A stretch of 27,328 nucleotides of DNA from Isoetes engelmannii (Eukaryota; Streptophyta; Lycopodiopsida; Isoetales; Isoetaceae): contig JAANSK020083353.1 in NCBI GenBank assembly GCA_011763485.2, positions 1 through 27,328 on the forward strand. The letters run 5' to 3'. The notes below the pieces were generated by a model. It saw only the letters and a list, made by a program, of their open reading frames with translations, was not told where the DNA came from and did not search any database. The stretch's first letter is position 1. Each line of letters opens with the position of its first letter. Shown one piece after another: positions 1-10,660 of the stretch. Both the position numbers and the translations under genes were made by a program.

Positions 1-140
1 TCTTCAACCACTCCCGCATCACATAATTTGCAGTGCCTAAGATCATGGGCAATGTCTGCCCATCTCCCAATCTCCACCCCAAGCCGATGCGAACTCAGCC
101 GCATTCTCGCAATTGCCTGTCTGAATTTCACTGATAAGGG
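1..140 (-). mobile_element. LINE reverse-transcriptase 3' end fragment (runs off left edge)
   Basis: Read on the minus strand from about 140 to 1, one open frame encodes a typical C-terminal tail of a plant L1-type LINE ORF2: an FRQ...RMR segment, then SSHRLGVEIGRW, then the start of a zinc-binding knuckle RHCKLCDAGVVED. The S-S-H-x-L-x-I/V-E-x-G-R pattern followed by C-x2-C is the usual post-RT region of these elements. The fragment is cut by the window edge, so its full extent and the rest of the knuckle cannot be judged. It is separate from the similar tail at about 500-1410, because both contain the same SSH-L-E-G motif. Confidence 0.75.
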
Positions 141-143
141 TTC

Positions 144-146
<3 letters not shown>

Positions 147-197
<51 letters not shown>
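147..197. repeat. (GA)n microsatellite
   Basis: An uninterrupted GA dinucleotide run of about 25 units lies immediately beside the LINE 3' tail fragment. On the minus strand it reads (TC)n. No coding role is visible. Confidence 0.97.
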
Positions 198-199
<2 letters not shown>

Positions 200-499
200 T
201 ATGGGAATAAATACAGCAAGTCTGCAACATCTAGGAGCATTTTCTTAGTTGAAATTGCTAGTAAATTCTAGCAAAAAAGAACGACTAAAACATAGCAATC
301 TAAATCTTATAGGGCCTGAAAAAACCCTGTGAGGCTTTGTACATGCGCATTGTCCCTTTTCTTCTTTCGGGGATGTCCTTTCTTAACCTGTTTGGCCATT
401 TTCTGAATCTGATTGCTCCCAGCAGAAGCGGACCTTTCTCATTTCCTTTCCCTATTACTGTTTAATGGTGCCGAGCCAACTACCAAAAAAGAGGTCAGC

Positions 500-1410
500 A
501 CTGTTTGCTTTAATTATGAATCAGCTTCTTTTTGTTTGAGCACTTTTCTTCTAAGCTTAATGAGTTCATATGTATATAAAGCATGGCATTTCTGGTCTGG
601 AAAGTTCATGAGCTGCCTCAAAGTTGTGGGGTCCCTGAAAAGACAGTGGTACCTTCCTCTTATTGCATAATATGCTGGACACAAAAGGACAAAGTGTTCT
701 TCTGATTCCACTTCCTCTAAAGTGCACATTTGACAGACTTTTTGTTCACGTGCCCTACCCTTAGCCTGTCCAGCTTCAATCTGTAACAGGTGAGACGAGA
801 CACAAAACTGCCCCAATAGATTTCTGAGTTATGTGACAAGTGGGTATCTAAGTGCCCAGGACTTTAAAGCGAATCATCTCTAGATATATTCAAGAGGTTG
901 TCCTTGTAGAATTGTCTTTTGGTGGGTAGATCTTTCGAAGAGGTCCACTTGTCTGCCACATATATATGTTCTAAATCATGACGAATATTCAAGTTACCTC
1001 CGCGCAACTTTGCATAAATGGTAAGTGGGCGAGCTTTTGCCTGCCTTCTTGTGTATCAGCCAAAGACACCATCATAAGCACAGCTTCAAGTTTCAAAGGA
1101 TCAGCTGCAAGTTCTGCCAAGACTATGTGATGTGGGACCGAGGGCTTGCTCCTGATCATTCTTGACATCATTAATATTTGGAGCTTATCGAATTGATGCC
1201 TTTCATCTTCTCTAGATCAGGGGTCCAATCCTTGTGTGCCATAAAAAGTCGCTGGCTTAAAAAAAGTATTGAACAAATGGAGTTTAGTATTGACGTCATT
1301 AAAATGCCTCTAGAAGCATTGTCTTTCCATAACATGCATGTTTTAAGGCCCAGATTTCATTTTCCTGGCAGTAGTTGCATGACGAATAAAAAAGCTACGC
1401 ATAGTCATGT
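500..1410 (-). mobile_element. Degenerate LINE ORF2 C-terminal part
   Basis: On the minus strand several frames line up with the end of an L1-like ORF2. From 5' to 3' on that strand: a segment with a (F/L)YGTQ-like patch and FDKLQ near 1280-1190; then PHHIVLAELAADPLKLE at about 1140-1080, resembling the conserved TP..IVLAELG..PL block downstream of RT; then a segment ending near 830; then SSHLLQIEAGQAKG and the knuckle VCQMCTLEEVESEEHFVLLC at 800-650 (C-x2-C ... H-x4-C). Frames change between blocks and an in-frame stop lies near 870, so the copy is dead. No RT catalytic FADD/YADD motif was found here. Similarity is by motif recognition only. Confidence 0.7.
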
Positions 1411-1414
1411 GACG

Positions 1415-3040
1415 CTAATGTTGTTCCATTGCTGGGTGAAAAATCATGATGTGGAGTCAATGAGGGAGATCTACGAAAATTTGCCACTTATGACCAGAGA
1501 ATTTTGAGGGAGATCCACGATGCCATCTAGGATGACTAAAGCTTCGATTAACGAACTGCCTATCTGGAATGGAATGTAAACTGCGACAAATAGCCCTGCA
1601 TTGCCCACCATTTCTTCCTATTAAGTCTAGACACAGCGGGTGAGTGGAATCTGGACCTGAATTTTACAATCCACAAGCACCTTATAGCAGAACTCTGTGT
1701 GCAAAATGTGAGACTTACAAGGTACGCTCCAATCATCTGCTTTTGTTTTATCTTTAGACATACATTGGGACACCATTGTCCTTGAGCATGTGGAGGGAAG
1801 TGTTCGGTCATATGTATAATGCTTATTTACATATGCCAGCAACATTGAGCTTTGATTTTGTCCATATCAGAAGCAGTACAAGAAAGACTCGCTCATTCAT
1901 GCAGGACATCTTAGCAATTACATATACGTCCAGTTATACATGCTCACCATTCTCTTTGTGCTCCATCACAACTTGTCCAAATTATTCTCCCTCTTCATGC
2001 TTACACAAACTACTATCGGTACAGCAGAGATATATCCAAGCACATAGATACGCCCTGCTTGTGGAATTTGGAATACCAAACTTGTGTTTATGCATTAGAA
2101 CAGATCGATACCATGTAATAAGAGTCCTTTAGTTATAAGAAAGTGACAATGATAGTATGGAAAAACGATTTAGTCATATCCCAATATTAGCGAAACTCTC
2201 AAGCTTGGATTGGGGCCTGTACACACAAAAAACAAGGACGGTTGAATGCTCGGTTGTGATGCTAAACTGCAAATTTTAAGTCAAACATAGTCCTACTGGG
2301 CAATAACACGTGTATGTTTGAGAAATAAGATTATCTTGGCCTCCACACCTTGTGCTTTTAAAATGTATGCAAACTGTTGAAATGTTATCGAGATGAAACT
2401 TTATGAAGACCAGAAATAAAAGAAGGTACTAGTAAAAAGGCTTTATTTCAATGCCATTGGACATAGGCACCCTACTGTTCTGTGCTCCTAACAGAAATAA
2501 GGCTGGCATTTTCACCTAATCTGCAGGCCTATTCATGTTACTACAATATGTAATAATCTTCATTCGAATGAACCGGCTGGATAAAGATGATCAGAGACAT
2601 ACCATTGATATATACAAGATTGGAGATAATTCATAAAGTTTTTTCAAATCTCTTTCAAAGGACTCTACAAAACACTAATTGGAAAGTCAGGTTGCGTACT
2701 GGATTTTAAACAACAGCAGTCAAGAAAGAGTCTGGAGCCTGCTCAGAGCAAGTTTAAATCAGCATAATATATACAAAGAAGACAACATTCTTGTAGGACA
2801 CCTTGGACCCAACAAGAAAGCATACGATCTACTTGGAATTTAATTGTAGCAGTTGTCTAGATTGTCAATTAGGACTATAACATTACTCTATATGCAATGA
2901 ATCAGATACTGCTAGTTCGAGCTAATTGAATCCAAAGTCTGACTTAAGAAATTCCTTATGACGATCAGTCTTGAGAGAGACATATTTTGCCCTTAAACTA
3001 TGTCTTTCTGAACATACTTTACCAGAAAGTCAGTTTCTTA
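1415..3040. other. No recognisable gene; presumed intronic or decayed repeat DNA
   Basis: AT-rich sequence with short open frames that match nothing recognisable. If the two minus-strand LINE blocks belong to one copy, the RT core would be expected here, but no catalytic motif is visible, so it is either deleted or too decayed to see. Confidence 0.5.
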
Positions 3041-3109
3041 TTTATAGTTGGTGTACCATAAAGTCACTTGAAGCAAAAGCCACTGTTATACAAGATGCAC
3101 AAGATCCAC

Positions 3110-4437
3110 CTGGCCAATCACATGAGTGCCGAGTGGGTGGCTTTCTCCTCAAGTGTGTTTAAAGATTGAATCCCAGCCATGAATGCTTGGAGATGTTCAT
3201 TATAAAGTGGGTCTAGCAAGTGGTCAAAATCAAACTGATCGTAGAAGGCATTCTTTGGTGGTGGAACCGGCAAGAGGTGTGAGGCTTTTATGTTAAAGGC
3301 CAGAGGAGCATGGTCTCCATATGGTGGGATGTCTTCTATTACCAAACTTTTCAATCTGGCTGATAAATGAAGGAGACCCCATCAAGTAGTCTACTACACT
3401 GCTACTCCTTTTGTGAGGAGCACAGGTGAGTTTATCAGAGAGAGGCCAAATAGAAAGGCCATTATAGATAATCAAATTGTGTACTTGCCCCAATTCCAGC
3501 AAGCAATGCCCATACTTGGTGATTGTACCAGCTTTGTCAAGTCAGACTCTCTCAGTTTGCGGTTCTCTAGGGTGGAGACTTGACAAGATAATGGAATCTC
3601 TGTTCATATCATCAAATGCACCTGGTGGTCTAATGTTTGGGTGTTGAAACCACCAACCAACAATACCTCATCTTTGTTGGCGTGTTCTACCCATTTCTCA
3701 TAGAGTGCAGAAATGGGGAGGAGCCATTATTTGTGACTTGATTTGTAAGGAGGAAAGTAGCAGGCTACTATGTACAAGTCCGAGAGTGAGGTCTTTTGAT
3801 CCTAACCCAAATAAAGCATGCCAAGTCATCTATTTTAATCGCCTGAATCATTCCGGCAAGCTCCAACTTAAATAGAACGGCCACTCCACCTGAACCTCTA
3901 CAATTCCTTTTACTAGGGAAAAACCTCTAAAAATGGATTCCCGATTGTCCCCGCTTACATGCGGAAGGCCTTCCAGCTGAGTTTCAAATGTTACCATAAA
4001 GAAGATTATGTCCCCTTTCTTATGACATCCATTACACTTCCTAAGTACCTCCGTAGACTGCCATTGCAGTTCCATGCTGCCAGCTTTAATAAGCCAGTGG
4101 TCTCATAGACCCGGAATCCCTATTTATGATCGATGTTCTGGTCACGGATAATGACCCTGCCATCTCTGTAAACTGCCTATTTATTGGGATCCTTCCTAGC
4201 TTCTGCAACCTGCTGCAGACATTTGCGCTTGCTCTCAAGCTGCAGAGGCGTTAAGTCTTTGTCAATGAATACATTTGGCAGACCCTGAAGTCGTATCCTG
4301 TTTTCTAAAGCAGAAAGCCTATATGAGGCTGTTTTAAATTTGATGATTAGTGGCTGGGGTCCCCCTTTTAGTTTCCAGGCACATTCAATCCCATGATCTG
4401 CGTTACCCAGAGTATTTGTGACAAAATCCTGGGCCAA
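3110..4437 (-). mobile_element. Degenerate LINE 5' part: ORF1-like RNA-binding domain and endonuclease
   Basis: Minus-strand blocks in several frames. At 4437-4177 an 86-residue open segment has PLIIKFKTASYRLSALENR followed by DLTPLQLESKRK, which resembles the R-P-I-I-V-K-F ... I-x-E-D-L-T-P pattern of the L1 ORF1 RNA-binding domain. Around 4030-3850 a stretch resembles the endonuclease entry region. At about 3502-3290 the sequence NLIIYNGLSIWPL then SSSVVDYLMGSPSFI, and at 3354-3290 PPYGDHAPLAFNI, match the T-x-n-SVVDY and SDHxPL motifs that close an APE-type endonuclease domain. The segments are separated by frameshifts and stops, so the copy is inactive. It sits just upstream of the plus-strand tRNA nucleotidyltransferase exons and probably inside one of that gene's introns. 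Confidence 0.7.
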
Positions 4438-4817
4438 AGTTAGAGGGTCCGCATTAGAATTAAGTCCAATTATTCAAATGTGGCTTCATCACAATGTCCA
4501 CCCGCTTGCTTGTTTCCTGCATCTGCCCTTCCAATTGTCTGAATTGGCTGATTGCAGGTGTGCTCTCTACAATTCTTACAAGATAGAAAGACATTCTCCT
4601 GCTGGAATGAATTTGAGTTTATTCTTTAGTGTAATACCACAAAATGAAGGACAAGGAATTAACTGTGCCTCCCAAGTCTTTTTCTCTTTTTCCTTTTTGG
4701 ATTTAGCCCTTTTCCTTGCCAACTCTATCTGATTCAAACGCTTCTGATTTTCACACATTCTCTCATTATTGGTGGCACTGCTTTGACACTTTGATATAAT
4801 ACATGTTTTGCTTTCAG

Positions 4818-5489
4818 GTCGCTGCAATTCATGGTGTACTAGAAGATTTTGTACATATTAGTAAATTGCTGCTTAACATTGATGAAGATAGTCTGGGAAA
4901 AAGAAGAGACATTGTTGCTAAGCAGAGGGTTAAAGCAGGTGCAAGTTATTGATAGCAACATAGCCCTTTTGCATCTCTTTTTGACAATCCAACATGTTTG
5001 CAGGCTTGCTATTGAGACAGATTAAAGGCCTATGGCGTGTTACTTTAATTATTTCATCATTATTGGAAAGCTCATCCACAGAGATCGAGAGAATGACAGT
5101 AGAACAAAAAGCAAAAAGATGCATTGCTGTTGAGAACATGGTTATTGAGCTTGGTTAGTTTATAGCCACTATAGTCTGCTCATTTGTAATAATAGCAATT
5201 TAACACGTGCAATTTCTATTAGGATTGGATAGGATCTGGGAGCTAAAGCCTTTGCTTGATGGAAGAGCCATAATGGATGTTCTTGGCCTCAAGACTGGAG
5301 GTCCTGAAGTAAAGAAATGGGTATGTAAACATATGCTGGTTAATGAATAAATAGTCTCTAACCGTGCCCTATTTCTTTGAACAGAAAGACCGGACAACTG
5401 AATGGCAGCTGGCTAATTTGGAAGGTACACGTGATGAATGTGTTGACTGGCTAAAGAATGAATGTGCTAAGCAGATTAGCGCAAGCTGA
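4818..5489 (+). CDS. tRNA nucleotidyltransferase (CCA-adding enzyme), last four exons
   Basis: Four exons join in frame: 4818-4938, 5004-5153, 5223-5320 and 5385-5489, with a TGA stop at 5487-5489. The introns are 65, 69 and 64 bp and all are GT-AG. The 157 residues contain IHGVLEDF, GLLLRQIKGLWRV, LDRIWELKPLLDGRAIMDVL, KTGGPEV and EWQLANLEGTRDECVDWLK. These are the hallmark C-terminal body and tail motifs of the class II plant CCA-adding enzyme, which adds or repairs the CCA 3' end of tRNAs. The nucleotidyltransferase head with its catalytic aspartates is not in the window, so this is a gene tail: either the 5' exons lie further left or this is an orphan fragment. The exon ending in GCCACT at 3084, followed by GT, is a weak candidate for the preceding exon. 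There are no stops or frameshifts in the four exons, so the tail looks intact. Confidence 0.85.
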
Positions 5490-5690
5490 TCACCACAAAT
5501 AAGACAAATAACTTGCGAGACCTCGGGGCTTGATCCCACCGTGTCATTAATGTGGGTGTATCAGGGAAAAGCAGTTTCACATGTTTCTGCACCCTTATCA
5601 CATGCAAATTAACAGCTAATTTTGAAGCATCCACCTTGTTTATGTGGGGGGAAAAGGGTTATACTCGAATAATTTGTTTTCATGCATACT
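5490..5690 (+). other. Likely 3' UTR or flank of the CCA enzyme gene
   Basis: Non-coding sequence directly after the TGA stop. No clear AATAAA plus cleavage context could be fixed, so the transcript end is unknown. Confidence 0.4.
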
Positions 5691-5694
5691 GCAG

Positions 5695-5925
5695 GTAGAG
5701 AGCCAAGAGTATATTTTCTATGCTCTTTCAAGATTTGAATAGACAGATAGTATTATGCAGGCAAAAGAATCTTGCAAGAAATCAAAACAGTTTGTCTTGG
5801 CAATAGAGAGCCAAGAGTATATTTTTCTATGCTCAGTTACAATTTTAGGAATGTTGCAAGAAATTTAAACAGTTTGCCCGGCAATAACAGAGCCAAGAGT
5901 ATGTTTTATATGATCCAGCAAGATT
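5695..5925 (+). repeat. Degenerate triplicated repeat
   Basis: The string agagccaagagtat recurs starting at 5699, 5807 and 5889, each followed by an A/T-rich tttt run. Between them, gcaagaaat..aaacagtttg..tggcaata also recurs (about 5774 and 5851). Spacing is 108 and 82 bp, so this is an imperfect tandem array with internal deletions. Confidence 0.7.
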
Positions 5926-5929
5926 TAAA

Positions 5930-7770
5930 GGCAGTGGCAGACCAATTTGTGGTCTGCATTTGGTTGAACATCTATGGATCAGGTTTCAAAAAACATAGCG
6001 GACCAATCACGCCAGCATGCAAGTAGCCTTCTTACTGATTGGTTTAAAATTTGTGCATAAATCCAAATTTGATAGAGGAAGCATGGATCCGACCCTGGTG
6101 CTGGTGTGGATGGAGTAGGACTTTGGAATTTTTGCAGCTTTGATCAAGAGGTATGTCCAGAAGAGGATTATGGAGGAGTGGCATGGGCATTGCAGACATT
6201 CTGCCCCTGGGTTCAACTGCTGCAAAAAGGATTGCTGGCTTCTGCATCTGAGTTTGCTGCTGATTTATCCAATTCTGATTCTTTGGTCAAATCATATCAT
6301 AGCAGAATTCCCTAGCCACAGAACTCCTTGCAGCTATTGATTTTTGAAGCACATGAAATCAGGAAAAGAAACTCATGAAAGATTAAGATATAAGCTGAGG
6401 TCTTGTACTATTTGGCTCGTTCCTCAGTGAGAAATTTGTAGATCGCATATCGGCTTAGCGAGGTTTCTCAAACCTTTCTGTCTGTCCAAGCTGAACATGC
6501 TGACCACCGCTACAATGTGTTAGGGAAGCCTCCTTCCAAGCAGACGACCATAGCAAGCTCCACACCTGCCACAAACCCACCTGGATTTTTCAGGCAAGCC
6601 ATGTGGAGTTTTTACTGGCATTTTGACCATGCTGACCATCACCACAATATTATAATATGTTAGGGATAGGGATACAGATACTCAAGGTGCATTAAAAGCA
6701 CCTTGGAAGGAAATTTGATGGAAGGAAATTTGATGGAAATACAGTAATAGCAGCCTTGTATCATGAAGATAAATTTGCTAGGGCCGAGTATGGAGGTTGA
6801 GCTGTCATATGTGCAAGTTCAATGTTCTGTCAGAAGTAGCAGCTTGCATCTTAGTGACTTCTGGGGCGAAGGTTCTTTTTCCTTTTGTTTTGAAGTTGCA
6901 GATCTGGAGATCCTTCTGCTGAGAAGGCTGTAGGACAATGAAGGGAAAGCTTCCAGCATGGACATGGCCCATTTACTTCAGAAGTTTCTCCAATTATTTC
7001 TCCTATACCTTGAGAGCTTTGGCCAATAGCATCTGCCCTCAACACTAACTCATTGTACTCTCTATCTTTGCATCTCAAAAACTTCTGCTCCAATTAAACC
7101 AATTTGTATCTGACAACCACAGTCTAGCTTTAAAAGAGTGCATAACCACAGTTCAGGGCATCTGTTAGTCCATTGGAAATAATTCAGGGGCTATGAAATG
7201 TCCTTAGCATCTCTTGACCACAAGTTAGAAAGGCTGTTTTCAAGAACACGTGAGAAACTCAGCAACATAAAAAAGACAAAAAAGAGCATTTAAGAACACC
7301 TCTGTTGGGACTCTAGCCTACCTATATGCATCCTCTGTTCACTTGCAGTAAGCATGGAATAGACGAAAGTAGCAAATGGTTCACTTCTGCTATGTTACAC
7401 TTTACAGTTTCTTTGGCATCAACATAACTATTTGATCTCCAGTCTGCTGACAGTCATACATAACACATAACCAGACTTGGCATTATTAACGAAATCTAGT
7501 GTCATCAAAGCCTGCTTCAGTAACTTTGGGCTTAGCATCCTCATTACTTCCCCGCAAGGGTAACCTTCAACCAGCAAACTCTTCACCCAATTCCTTTTCT
7601 CTTTTAAGCTGATACATTGTGCAAACACTCTCATAGAGTGCCTGATCATGGCAAATAACACCATGGATATTAACATACTTTCTCTAGTGGTAAATAATCT
7701 GAGTCGTTCTAGTCCTCTAACAGCTCTAGTCCTCTAACAATAAAGAAATAGTGTCCGTGCGTGAATGAGT
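5930..7770. other. Gene-free stretch
   Basis: Open frames of up to about 80 codons occur (for example minus 7093-6851 and 7676-7428), but none matches a family I recognise and none shows convincing splice structure. A short duplicated string, ctctagtcctctaaca, occurs around 7725. Confidence 0.5.
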
Positions 7771-7874
7771 GCTCCACGCTCCATCTACGGCGAAGAAGGC
7801 CGCCACGTGGCGTGATCTTGGCCGCTTGATGGAAGATGAAAATCTCTTTATTTGAATTTTTTGTTGTTTTAGGA

Positions 7875-7930
7875 GGGATTTCAACCCTGGTGGGTGGCGC
7901 TCCAAGCCACCATCCTAACCACTAGATCAA
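7875..7930 (-). repeat. tRNA-like pol III head, candidate SINE
   Basis: Minus strand: tagtggttaggatg (box A-like, 7924-7911), an anticodon-arm-like stem tggc/gcca with a 7-nt loop, then gggttgaaatccc (box B-like, 7887-7875). The order and spacing match a tRNA-derived SINE head. The acceptor stem does not pair, so this is not a functional tRNA. The downstream body and 3' end could not be fixed. Confidence 0.5.
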
Positions 7931-8051
7931 GCAGTGGTTTCTTTGAAAATTTAATGGCTCAAATATAGTTAAGGCTAAGCCCCAATTAAATAGAACAGTG
8001 TAGGAAGCTCTAAATGGCTCTAGAGTGTTCTAAGGTGTTCTGGAATATCAC

Positions 8052-8363
8052 AAGTAGGGTTGGGTGCTACTTTCCGTTTGGCCACTAATATGGGTAATAG
8101 ATGTGAGCAGGGCTTCCCTGCTCACAGTAGACATTAGTAATAGGTGTGGCTACGCATAAAGAATTGGTTCTACTTAGAAGTGGGCTCCCAATAAATGGGA
8201 GTGGCATAAGTAGGGTTGGGTGCTACTTTCCGTTTGGCCACTGATATGGGTAATAGATGTGAGCAGGGCCTCCCTGCTCACAGTAGACATTGGTAATAGG
8301 TGTGGGTACGCATAAAGAATTGGTTCTACTTAGAAGTGGGCTCCCAATAAATGGGAGTGCCAT
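8052..8363. repeat. Tandem duplication, two 156-bp units
   Basis: Units 8052-8207 and 8208-8363 are nearly identical, with only a handful of substitutions. Each unit contains a perfect 11-bp hairpin, tgtgagcaggg/ccctgctcaca with a 3-nt loop (8102-8126 and 8258-8282), and a smaller ctccca/tgggag hairpin near its end. Confidence 0.93.
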
Positions 8364-8669
8364 GTAGACAAGCTCCTCATGCGTAATGTAGATGGGCAAT
8401 GTAAATGGTCCTTTGAAATCGAACCATAATCTTCAGACTGTTGTATCGTGCTGCTTAGGGTGTAGTGAAAATTGGATTTGTAAGTGTCTTTTTGCCATGC
8501 TCTAATTGTAATTATTATTTCGTTAGCCCAAAGAAATAGCAAAGAAGCTTGCAGCGTCCAATAAATTTAACGTGCCACGTGGCAATATTGTGGTCTTTCG
8601 CTTCCCGTGCGGCATAGTATAACAAGTGAAATTTACAAGTATTGTGCGCGAACCAATGTTGTCGGACCT

Positions 8670-9050
8670 GTGATGATTAGGGTTAAAGATAGATAAGGCG
8701 GCGAGCAAGCTGGATTCTTTCTGTTCCTTCTGGAGAGGCGGAGAGACATGTTTAAGAGAAGTAGGCCAAGCCTGACACTTATTGATCAAACTTGACAGGA
8801 GGTGAGCTGCATGCACTTCTTTTTTGTTTTTCTTTTAGCACAATATTCCAGATGTTTTAAGCTGTTTTGGTCATTAGGGTTAGAGACGGATAAGGTGGCG
8901 AGATTTAGATTGATGAGTTGCGACAGGATCCCGGATTGTTTCTGTATGTTTCAGGGAAGCGTGTTTAACGTTATTAATCGAGCTTGACAGGAGGTGAGCA
9001 ACATACATTTGTTTTTCCATTCTCTTTTAGCACTACATGTTTTAAGCGTG
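8670..9050. repeat. Direct duplication (about 200 bp period) with splice-like motifs
   Basis: Two diverged units share, in order: attagggtta.aga..gataagg.ggcgag; then cttgacaggaggtgag; then a T-rich run ending cttttagcac; then ttttaagc. The aggag|gtgag and cttttag|cac strings look like a plant donor and acceptor, but no coding frame is associated with them. Confidence 0.7.
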
Positions 9051-9119
9051 CCTTTTGCCTTGACTATTGTGCATATTTTTCTATGGACCCATCTGAATCT
9101 TGAGTTCTATTTTGTTTGT

Positions 9120-9700
9120 CACAGTATTCTTAGCTTATTTCTTATCCCCGCTTTTTCTTCAAGTTTATAAATGGCGTTAGTTGATTATCAACCTCAACAT
9201 AAATGGGACAGATGCCTTTAAAAGGAAAGCAGGATTTGAACAAAATCTTATACAGACGCAGGCAGTAATCATAGCTAACAATCCATTCGTTAATTCAGAG
9301 ATAGGATTACTTTATAACAACAAGGTTGATGCATTAAAGTAAAGCGAACATCAAAATCCGAAGCCATGCATATTTCTGCAAGTCTATATATCCCATGCAT
9401 ATTTATGCAAATCCGTATACAAGGTGTATGTAATCACGCTACATTTACTATTTTGACTGAACTATTAATATTGATCAATACTCTCAGCCCATTTCTTATC
9501 CTTGCCTTTTATCAACTTCAAGATACATGACACAGATGCCTTTAAAGGAAAGAAGAATTCCAAAAGCAGCTAATATAGAGGCAAACAGTAGTTATACCTA
9601 GCAGTACGTTTCTTTATCCAAAGATAGACTGCCATCATATTACTAACTATTTACCAACTATTGAAATATGTAAAGGTAGTATAACTTGCACATGATACCT
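9120..9700. repeat. Degenerate direct repeat spanning the left arm boundary
   Basis: The segment at about 9121-9320 (tttcttatcc...gacagatgcctttaaa.ggaaag...) is a diverged copy of about 9478-9660. The second copy crosses position 9511, where homology to the right arm begins. This matters for deciding where the Helitron 5' end lies. Confidence 0.6.
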
Positions 9701-9704
9701 TGGT

Positions 9705-10480
9705 AGTATAAACAACAAATCAAATTGTCTCATTGTCTACGTCATTGGCATAACGTCGGTAATCAAAACAAACACATGGACAAGTTGGTATGCAACTTTT
9801 CAAGACCTCTTTCCATCCATTTTTAGATGTTGCAAAATCATAGAATCCTCTGCTCTAATAAAAAACATAAAGAACTTTAATATTGAACTGATAAATACAG
9901 TAACAACGTAATGAATCTAGAAAGCTTGGCAAGTATAAAATGTTCCAAGGTGAAAATCCTAACATCGCTCCTACAAAGCACCTCTATAGAACGTACTGTC
10001 GTTTAGAGAGACAAGATATAATAGTACCATGAAAACAAAATGAACTGACAGTAAATGTAAAAAACAAACCAAATTGTTTCATTGTCTGAAGAAGACATTA
10101 ATGATGGTAGCAATTTTTCTCATACAATGATTCACTTACACGATGTCGGTAATGCAAAAAAACACATTAGGAATTTGGTATGCAGTTTTTTAAGACTTAT
10201 TTCCACCTATTGTAAATGTTGCAAAACCATAGAGGCCTTTCCTCTAATAAAGAAAATATTTATTTTTTTTTGCCTCAATTGCCATATAGATCCCAATGGG
10301 GCATTATTAAAAGCTACGTTATGTTTGTTTGTTAATGCAATATTGGACTAATAACTAGAGTAACAGCGTAATGAATCTAGGTAAGTATAAAATATGTCAA
10401 GGTGAGAATCATAACATTGATCCTACATATCACCTCTACAGAACATATTGTCAATTAGAGAAATAGTATATAATAATGCC
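9705..10480 (+). repeat. Tandem duplicated leader upstream of RepHel
   Basis: Two diverged units of about 360-400 bp (about 9705-10060 and 10061-10480) share aaattgt.tcattgtct, cggtaat.aaaa.aaacac, gttgcaaaa.catag, gtaatgaatctag, gtataaaat and cacctcta.agaac. The second ends at the RepHel start codon. The first ends in a decayed version of the same start region (ccatgaaaacaaaatga near 10027). Both units also exist in the right arm, so the tandem duplication is older than the inversion. Confidence 0.8.
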
Positions 10481-10660
10481 ACGAAAACGAAGTGAGATGT
10501 CAGTGGAGGAGCGAGAGGCCAAACATGCACAGGATAGCGAAAGATACCGCAATAGAAGACTAAGACTGCTTGCAATGGAGACACCAGAAGCTCGTCAAAC
10601 AAGATTAATAGAAATGCTGAAGTACAAAGAAACAAACGAGCACGAATAAAGAGCAAAGAG

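Noticed and set aside
1627-1845. KADDW string as an RT catalytic motif on the minus strand
   Set aside because: The flanking residues do not match an RT palm motif; probably chance.
7871-7930. Functional tRNA gene
   Set aside because: The A- and B-box-like strings are present but the acceptor stem does not pair; better read as a SINE-type head.
8052-8363. CRISPR-like array
   Set aside because: Only two long units with no spacers, in a eukaryotic genome; an ordinary tandem duplication.
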